Below the pieces are notes generated by a model, which saw nothing but the letters and a program-made list of their open reading frames with translations, made no database searches and had not been told where the DNA came from. Both the position numbers and the translations under genes were made by a program. 64,000 nucleotides of DNA from Burkholderia catarinensis (lineage in GTDB: Bacteria > Pseudomonadota > Gammaproteobacteria > Burkholderiales > Burkholderiaceae), in NCBI RefSeq assembly GCF_001883705.2, contig NZ_MDEQ02000010.1, positions 186,001 through 250,000 of the forward strand. Direction: 5' to 3'. Within the stretch, counting starts at the first letter, position 1, and each line of letters begins with the position of its first letter. Positions 58,281 to 64,000 of this stretch are shown piece after piece.

Positions 58281-58395
58281 GCCCGCAGAATTCGTGCTGC
58301 ACCGCACATCACGTCGAGCACGCCGCTCGAGCAGCCCCGCCCCTTCCGGCGCCCGGTCCGCGGCGCCCGCCCGCGTCGCCGAAGCGCGCCCCTGC

Positions 58396-58401
58396 TAGAA
58401 T
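58396..58401 (+). promoter_or_regulatory. Probable -10 box of metG
   Basis: TAGAAT in the context GCTAGAATCGC, 42 bases before the metG start; same motif as upstream of argH. The -35 region is GC-rich and unclear. Confidence 0.4.
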
Positions 58402-58443
58402 CGCAGTTTCCCGTCGTATTTCCGCCGTTCCTCTACAGACCCT

Positions 58444-60597
58444 ATGTCCGCATCCGACCTCACTTCCGTGCAGGCTGCGGCGCCGCAAGGCGGCCGCCAG
58501 ATCCTCGTTACGTCCGCACTGCCCTATGCCAACGGGCAGATCCACATCGGCCACATGGTCGAGTACATCCAGACCGACATCTGGGTGCGGGCGCTGCGAA
58601 TGCACGGCCATGAGGTCTACTACATCGGCGCCGACGACACGCACGGCACGCCGATCATGCTGCGCGCGGAGAAGGAAGGCCTGAGCCCGAAGCAGCTGAT
58701 CGACCGCGTCTGGACCGAGCACAAGCGCGACTTCGACAGCTTCGGCGTGTCGTTCGACAACTTCTATTCGACCGATTCGGACGAGAACCGTGTACTGAGC
58801 GAGAAGATCTACCTCGCGCTGCGGGAAGCCGACCTGATCGCCGAGCGCGAGATCGAGCAGGCGTACGACCCCGTCAAGGAAATGTTCCTGCCCGACCGCT
58901 TCATCAAGGGCGAGTGCCCGAAGTGCCACGCGAAGGACCAGTACGGCGACAACTGCGAGGTGTGCGGCTCGACCTACCTGCCGACCGAACTGCTGAACCC
59001 GTATTCGGTCGTGTCGGGCGCGACGCCGGTGCGCAAGACGTCGAAGCACTACTTCTTCCGCCTGTCCGACCCGCGCTGCGAGTCGTTCCTGCGCGAATGG
59101 GTGAGCGGCCTCGCGCAGCCGGAGGCGACCAACAAGATGCGCGAATGGCTCGGCGACGCCGGCGAGGCCAAGCTCGCCGACTGGGACATCTCGCGTGACG
59201 CGCCGTACTTCGGCTTCGAGATCCCGGGCGCGCCCGGCAAGTACTTCTACGTGTGGCTCGACGCGCCGGTCGGCTACTACGCGAGCTTCAAGAACCTGTG
59301 CGACCGCAACGGCATCGACTTCGACGCGTGGATCCGCCCGGGCTCGACGACCGAGCAGTACCACTTCATCGGCAAGGACATCCTCTACTTCCACACGCTG
59401 TTCTGGCCCGCGATGCTCGAGTTCTCGGGCCACCGCACGCCGACCAACGTGTTCGCGCACGGCTTCCTGACGGTCGACGGCGCGAAGATGTCGAAGTCGC
59501 GCGGCACGTTCATCACCGCGCAGAGCTACATCGACACGGGCCTGAACCCCGAATGGCTGCGCTACTACTTCGCCGCGAAGCTGAACGCGACGATGGAAGA
59601 CATCGACCTGAACCTCGACGACTTCCAGGCGCGCGTGAACAGCGACCTCGTCGGCAAGTACGTGAACATCGCGAGCCGCGCGGCCGGCTTCCTGATCAAG
59701 CGCTTCGACGGCCGCGTGCAGGACAGCGCGATGAACCATCCGCTCGTCGCGAAGCTGCGCGACGCGATTCCGCAGATCGCCGCGAACTATGAAGCGCGCG
59801 AATACAGCCGCGCGCTGCGTCACACGATGGAGCTCGCGGATGAAGTGAACGCGTACGTCGACGGTGCGAAGCCGTGGGATCTCGCGAAGGATCCGGCCAA
59901 CGCGGTCGCGCTGCACGAAACCTGCAGCGTGAGCCTCGAGGCCTTCCGCCTGCTGTCGCTCGCGCTGAAGCCGGTGATGCCGCGCGTGGCCGTTGCCGTC
60001 GAGGCGTTCTTCGGGATCGCACCGCTCGCGTGGGCCGATGCCGCGAAGCCGCTGTCGTCGGAACAACCGATCAAGGCTTACCAGCACCTGATGACGCGCG
60101 TCGACGCGAAGCAGATCGAAGCGCTGCTCGCCGCGAACCGCGATTCGCTGCAGGCCGAAGCAACCGGCGCGGCCGCCGCGGGCGCGAGCGCCGCGAAGGA
60201 TGCGAAGAACGCCAAGGCGAACGCGAAGCCGGCCGTCGTGAACGGCGCCGACGACGCCCCCATCTCGATCGACGATTTCGCGAAGATCGACCTGCGCATC
60301 GCGAAGATCGTCGCGTGCCAGGCCGTCGAAGGCTCGGACAAGCTGCTGCAGCTCACGCTCGACATCGGCGAGGAAAAGACCCGCAACGTATTCTCGGGCA
60401 TCAAGTCCGCGTACCAGCCCGAGCAGCTCGTCGGCAAGCTGACGGTGATGGTCGCGAACCTCGCACCGCGCAAGATGAAGTTCGGCCTGTCCGAAGGGAT
60501 GGTGCTCGCCGCATCGGCCACCGACGAGAAGGCGGAGCCGGGCCTCTACATCCTCGAGCCGCACAGCGGCGCGAAGCCCGGCATGCGCGTGAAGTAA
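58444..60597 (+). CDS. metG: Methionyl-tRNA synthetase
   Basis: 717-residue class I aminoacyl-tRNA synthetase. HIGH at residues 34-37, zinc knuckle [22 protein letters not shown] near residue 349, an anticodon-binding helical domain, and a C-terminal Trbp111-type tRNA-binding/dimerisation domain ([18 protein letters not shown]). An Ala/Lys-rich linker joins the last two. Full length for the MetG1 type. Confidence 0.97.
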   Translation: MSASDLTSVQAAAPQGGRQILVTSALPYANGQIHIGHMVEYIQTDIWVRALRMHGHEVYYIGADDTHGTPIMLRAEKEGLSPKQLIDRVWTEHKRDFDSFGVSFDNFYSTDSDENRVLSEKIYLALREADLIAEREIEQAYDPVKEMFLPDRFIKGECPKCHAKDQYGDNCEVCGSTYLPTELLNPYSVVSGATPVRKTSKHYFFRLSDPRCESFLREWVSGLAQPEATNKMREWLGDAGEAKLADWDISRDAPYFGFEIPGAPGKYFYVWLDAPVGYYASFKNLCDRNGIDFDAWIRPGSTTEQYHFIGKDILYFHTLFWPAMLEFSGHRTPTNVFAHGFLTVDGAKMSKSRGTFITAQSYIDTGLNPEWLRYYFAAKLNATMEDIDLNLDDFQARVNSDLVGKYVNIASRAAGFLIKRFDGRVQDSAMNHPLVAKLRDAIPQIAANYEAREYSRALRHTMELADEVNAYVDGAKPWDLAKDPANAVALHETCSVSLEAFRLLSLALKPVMPRVAVAVEAFFGIAPLAWADAAKPLSSEQPIKAYQHLMTRVDAKQIEALLAANRDSLQAEATGAAAAGASAAKDAKNAKANAKPAVVNGADDAPISIDDFAKIDLRIAKIVACQAVEGSDKLLQLTLDIGEEKTRNVFSGIKSAYQPEQLVGKLTVMVANLAPRKMKFGLSEGMVLAASATDEKAEPGLYILEPHSGAKPGMRVK

Positions 60598-60626
60598 ACA
60601 ACACACGCCGCCGCTTGAGCAAGAAG

Positions 60627-60657
60627 GCCCCGCACGATACGTGCGGGGCTTTTTTTA
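60627..60657 (+). terminator. Intrinsic terminator after metG
   Basis: GCCCCGCAC at 60627-60635 pairs with GTGCGGGGC at 60641-60649, 5-base loop, eight T's. It separates metG from the radical SAM gene, which therefore needs its own promoter. Confidence 0.9.
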
Positions 60658-60803
60658 TAGCGTGGCGCGCGCAGCACCACCCGGCGTGCAGCGCGGGCGA
60701 GTTCCGCTACCATAGCGACAACATCGGGCCCGCCGGATTCCGAAGACAGCATCGAGCGGTCGCCCCCAGGCAGTGGCGGCGGGCTTCGCCTCACAACAAC
60801 GAC

Positions 60804-62012
60804 ATGACACGCACCTCCGACGCCCCGCCAGCCGAACGGACGCGTGCTTCGCCGCGCCCGAGCCGAGTTCGCGCAGCGATCACGATTCCGCTCGTGCCGA
60901 TTGCGGACGCCAACGCCGTCGCGCCGCTCGTCGCGCGCAGCCGCGCGTTCGACGCGCTCGCCCGGCGCTTCGCATGGCTCGCGTTGCGCGAGCCGCCCGC
61001 TGACGACAGCCGCCGCTGGCATGTCCATACCGTTGCCGGCCGAACGATCCGCTTCGCACAGCCGCTCACGTTCACGCCCTACGCCGCGGCACAGCCCTGC
61101 TCCGCACGCTGCCGGTTCTGCTCGGAAACGCTGGTCGACGAAACCGCATCGGGCCCGGTAGCGGCCGGCTTGCGTCCTCCGGACGACTATTTCGACACGC
61201 TGCGGCGTGCGCTGCGGGCCCTGCGCGGCGTGCCGCTGTCGTACTCGCTGTCCGGGCTCGAGAACACGGACGATTCGCGCTGGCTGCTATCGCTCGTCGC
61301 GACGCTCGGCGCGGCCGGCGACGACGGTCCGGACGCGACCGGCAGCGTGCTGTACACGAATGGCGCCGGGCTCGTCGAACACGGCGACGCCCTGCTGCCG
61401 GCGCTCGCGGACTTCGGGCTGTCATGGCTCGAATGGTCGCGTCATCACGACCGCGACGACACGAACCAGTCGATCATGCGCTTTCGGCCCGGCCAGCACG
61501 TGATGCACCAGCACGCATTCGAAATGGCGTTTGCCGCCGCGTGCGAGCACTTTCCGGTCAAGCTCGTCTGCATCGTGCAGCGCGGCGGCATCGAGACGCC
61601 GGCGGACGTGCTCCGTTATCTGGCCCATGCACGCGCGCTCGGCGCCGGCGCGGTGATCTTCCGTGAATTCTCCGCGCTGCCCGACACCTACCGGCACAAC
61701 GCGACGCGGCGCTACATCGACCGCACGCGCGTTCCGATCGACGCGTTGCTGCTGGCCTGCGCAACGGACGCCGCGTTTTCCGCGCAGTGCGAACCAATCG
61801 CGCTGACAGGCGGCTACTACTTCTGGAATGCGCGCTGGGCCCATCGCGACGGCTTCGAAGTCGTGTTCGAGACCTCCGACTACGGCGCGATGCGCGAGCA
61901 CGAGCTGCGCGACGCCGTGTACAAGCTCGTGTTCCACCCGAACGGCAACCTGTGCGCCGGCTGGCAACCGACGCGCGACATCCTGTGGAGCAACGATGAC
62001 CGTCGTGACTAG
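60804..62012 (+). CDS. Radical SAM enzyme of unknown function
   Basis: 402-residue protein with the radical SAM cluster motif C-x3-C-x2-C (Cys99, Cys103, Cys106 in QPCSARCRFCSETL). Further core features are SLSGLEN (150-154, GGE-like SAM-binding strand) and VLYTNGAGL (183-190). About 90 residues precede the barrel, and no SPASM or B12 domain is visible. The start ATG lacks a good ribosome site, so the N-terminus is uncertain. Its 3' end overlaps the methyltransferase-nucleotidyltransferase gene by 17 bases, so the two act together. Substrate unknown; I recognise no named subfamily. Confidence 0.85.
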   Translation: MTRTSDAPPAERTRASPRPSRVRAAITIPLVPIADANAVAPLVARSRAFDALARRFAWLALREPPADDSRRWHVHTVAGRTIRFAQPLTFTPYAAAQPCSARCRFCSETLVDETASGPVAAGLRPPDDYFDTLRRALRALRGVPLSYSLSGLENTDDSRWLLSLVATLGAAGDDGPDATGSVLYTNGAGLVEHGDALLPALADFGLSWLEWSRHHDRDDTNQSIMRFRPGQHVMHQHAFEMAFAAACEHFPVKLVCIVQRGGIETPADVLRYLAHARALGAGAVIFREFSALPDTYRHNATRRYIDRTRVPIDALLLACATDAAFSAQCEPIALTGGYYFWNARWAHRDGFEVVFETSDYGAMREHELRDAVYKLVFHPNGNLCAGWQPTRDILWSNDDRRD

Positions 62013-63135
62013 CTGGCTGCGTCTGACCGACGAGGCCGCCGACACCACCCTGCCCGCCGACCTGCGCGCGCGGGATTTGTTTGCCGCGCGCGATTGCGGC
62101 TGGGTCGAGCAGATGGTGCCGTTCATCGGCAGCCACGCGACGCCGGGCGGCTGGATCGTCGATCCGTTCGGCGGCTTCGGCACGACGCTCGTCGCCGCCG
62201 CGCGATGCGACGTGCCGGCGCTCGGCGTCGAGATCGACCCGGAGCGCGTCGCATTCGCACGCGAGCGACTCGCGCGCACGGACGCGCTCCCCGCCCGCTA
62301 TCCGGTGCTGGCCGGCGACCTGTCGAGCGACGCGACGCAGGCCGCGGCACGCCACGCGGGCGGCCCGTTCACGCTTTGCCTGACGAGCGTGCCGTACTTC
62401 GGCTGCCCCGGGCTGCTCGACAGCCCGCGCGACGGGCAACTGTACGGCATCGACTGCTACGCGCCGTATCTCGAACGAATGCGCAACGTGTTCGCGGGCG
62501 TGCATGCGCTGCTCGAACCGGGCGGCTGGTGCATCGCGATGGCGCAGAACCTGCGGGTCGGCGGTCGGTTCGTACCGCTCGCGTGGGATGTCGCGCGGCT
62601 GCTCGGCGAGCGCTTCGTGTTGCACGAGGAACGCGTGCTGATCTACGAACGCGCCGGCGGCCCCGCGCCGCACGGCGCCGGTGCCACCGACCGCACGCAT
62701 GAATACGCGCTCGTGTGCCGCAAGGCGCCGCTCGCGAGCGATACCGACGCGGCCCGCGCGCTGGTTGCCGCGATGACGCGCGACGGTTTCGCCTTCGCAG
62801 TGATCGGCGGCTTCGCGCGACGGCTCGCGGCGGCTGCGGACGATGCCGTTACCGATGCGCCGCTGAACGACGTCGACCTCGTCGTCCCGCCCGACGATGC
62901 AGACCTGTCGCGGCTGCTGCAATGGCTCGACACCGACGGCTTCTCGATCGAATCGTGGAACGCGCGCGTGACGCCGCCGGTGGCGGCTGCGGCGCTGCAA
63001 TACCGCCACTACTTCCGCGCACGACGGATCGATGCACGCGGTCGCTGGTTGCAGGTCGACGTGACGGTCGCCGCTACGCGGGAAGGATTCGACGCATGCA
63101 TCCGCGCCAACCCGAGGCCGGGCGCGATGAGCTGA
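61996..63135 (+). CDS. DNA-methyltransferase-like domain fused to a nucleotidyltransferase-like domain
   Basis: 379 residues. Residues 1-243 resemble N4-cytosine/N6-adenine methyltransferases: motif I DPFGGFGTT (56-64), acidic GVEIDPE (77-83), motif IV-like TSVPYFG (130-136, usual TSPPY), and HEYALVCRK (235-243) as in DNA methylases. No target-recognition domain is apparent. Residues 255-379 look like a minimal nucleotidyltransferase: VIGGFARRL (269-277), metal-binding DVD (292-294) and LQVDVTV with a third Asp (355). The gene starts inside the radical SAM gene. No restriction partner is nearby. Function unknown. Confidence 0.83.
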   Translation: MTVVTSWLRLTDEAADTTLPADLRARDLFAARDCGWVEQMVPFIGSHATPGGWIVDPFGGFGTTLVAAARCDVPALGVEIDPERVAFARERLARTDALPARYPVLAGDLSSDATQAAARHAGGPFTLCLTSVPYFGCPGLLDSPRDGQLYGIDCYAPYLERMRNVFAGVHALLEPGGWCIAMAQNLRVGGRFVPLAWDVARLLGERFVLHEERVLIYERAGGPAPHGAGATDRTHEYALVCRKAPLASDTDAARALVAAMTRDGFAFAVIGGFARRLAAAADDAVTDAPLNDVDLVVPPDDADLSRLLQWLDTDGFSIESWNARVTPPVAAAALQYRHYFRARRIDARGRWLQVDVTVAATREGFDACIRANPRPGAMS

Positions 63136-63159
63136 GCGGGGCCGGACAGCGCCCCTTCA

Positions 63160-64000
63160 TCACCGCTGGCTGAACCAGCGATCGAAGCGCCGCGTGTAGT
63201 TCAGGTCGACGCCCTGGAACGTGCCGCCGTACGCGGACACCGACCAGAAGCGCGTCAGGTTGATCGTCGCCTTGAACGCGTTGCTCGCCGATTGCAGGCC
63301 CTGCTCGAAGCCGAGCACGAAACGCTCGTTGATCGCCTTCGACACCTGCACGACCTGCGGATCGGTCAGGCCGACATCGCTGCGGCCGATCGAGAACTCG
63401 TCGAGGCCGATGCTCTGCGCGACGCGCTTGCCGGTCACGCTGCCGAGCAACCCGAGCGCCGCCGTCATCGCGCCCTGCTGGCCGACGTTGTTGCCCTGGT
63501 CGGTGCCATGCCCGAACAACAGCCACGACAGCTTTTCGTTGTCGGTGACGTTCGGTTCCGACACGAGCTTGACCGTCAGCGACTGGATCGTGCCCGTCAC
63601 CTGCACGCCGGCCTCGACCTCCTGGTTGCGCCGCATCGCGAGGATGTTGACGCCCGGGTTCGACACGGGACCGTTGAACGTGAAGAAGCCGTTCTCGACC
63701 GCGAGCTTGCGGCCGAACGACGTGTACGTCGATCCTTCGGTCACGCGCACGTTGCCGACCGCGCGCAGCGGCACGCCCGGCGCGCTCATCACGGTGATCG
63801 TGCCGCGCAGCCCGAGATCCGCGCCGTGGCCCTTGAAGCGGAAGTTGTTGCCGAGGCCGATGTCGATGTTCGCGCGCGGCGCGAGCGACGGCGCCGGCTT
63901 GTCCGCGACCGGCTGCGGCTTCGCGGCCGCGGTGCCGGTCGGCGTCTCGCCGCGCACCGTGCCGTCCGGCTGCACGATCACGACATCGTCGGACAGGTGC
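63160..64000 (-). CDS. tamB: Translocation and assembly module protein TamB, C-terminal part
   Basis: The last 280 residues of a large inner-membrane-anchored periplasmic protein whose 5' end lies beyond the window. The beta-rich TamB_C (DUF490) region is clear: LGNNFRFKGHGADLGLRGTITVMS, RVTEGSTYTSFGRKLAVENGFFTFNGPVSNPGVNILAMRRN, DNEKLSWLLFGHG, ending LNYTRRFDRWFSQR. TamB bridges the envelope for phospholipid transport and autotransporter assembly. Convergent with the methyltransferase fusion (24-base gap). Confidence 0.92.
   Translation of the reverse strand, partial: HLSDDVVIVQPDGTVRGETPTGTAAAKPQPVADKPAPSLAPRANIDIGLGNNFRFKGHGADLGLRGTITVMSAPGVPLRAVGNVRVTEGSTYTSFGRKLAVENGFFTFNGPVSNPGVNILAMRRNQEVEAGVQVTGTIQSLTVKLVSEPNVTDNEKLSWLLFGHGTDQGNNVGQQGAMTAALGLLGSVTGKRVAQSIGLDEFSIGRSDVGLTDPQVVQVSKAINERFVLGFEQGLQSASNAFKATINLTRFWSVSAYGGTFQGVDLNYTRRFDRWFSQR

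Larger units (their letters stand above)
58072..58443. other. Intergenic region between the OmpA-like gene and metG
   Basis: No coding region supported. It contains the terminator at 58252-58280 and the metG -10 box at 58396-58401. An AT-rich patch (GAAAAAAATTTCG) near 58,153-58,165 is a further possible promoter or processing site. Confidence 0.5.

Overview
The window looks like chromosomal DNA from a Burkholderia, most likely of the B. cepacia complex. The GC content is very high, with strong third-position bias. It carries a fused hemDX gene, a nadE-glnB pair, an OpcP/Omp38-type porin, -10 boxes of the form TAGAAT, and an aryl-polyene cluster of beta-proteobacterial layout. Housekeeping genes (metG, apbC, dcd, argH, ppc, hemC/hemDX/hemY, ppa, nadE) suggest the main chromosome. 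There are no rRNA or tRNA genes and no CRISPR array.

Left part (1-10,444, minus strand): eleven tightly coupled genes, many joined by ATGA, GTGA or TGATG overlaps, form most of an aryl polyene (APE) pigment cluster. Read in the direction of transcription they are a ketoacyl-synthase-like protein, a membrane acyltransferase, two acyl carrier proteins, a membrane protein, a fused acyl-ligase/dehydratase, a fused glycosyltransferase/acyltransferase, an MIO-type aromatic ammonia-lyase, a thioesterase, a LolA-like carrier and an MMPL exporter cut by the window edge. A decayed IS21-family element (about 10,808-12,410) lies just upstream of the cluster.

Middle part (12.5-34.9 kb): an ABC importer made of a double permease and an ATPase with no binding protein nearby; a small unknown gene with a Cas2/SinR-like look; a two-component system facing a Spy/CpxP-like periplasmic gene across an array of repeated TTACCGCGC sites; a pirin lacking two metal ligands; a basic amino acid ABC importer; a GNAT/LysR pair; a major porin with a long AT-rich leader; glnB-nadE; a lipoprotein GH3 glycosidase divergent from an AraC regulator; and a GIY-YIG protein with a histone-H1-like tail.

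Right part (34.9-64 kb): ppa; a block of regularly spaced palindromes ahead of an aldehyde dehydrogenase/SDR/MFS catabolic operon; the heme genes hemC-hemDX-hemY divergent from ppc; a methyltransferase and an XRE regulator that appear to share one operator with back-to-back promoters; argH and a HAD phosphatase; a minus-strand series apbC, sodC-like, dcd, amino acid decarboxylase, LprI-like; an OmpA-type lipoprotein; metG; then a translationally coupled pair encoding a radical SAM enzyme and a DNA-methyltransferase-like/nucleotidyltransferase fusion; and finally the 3' part of tamB. The radical SAM plus methyltransferase-nucleotidyltransferase pair is the best candidate for an undescribed system.
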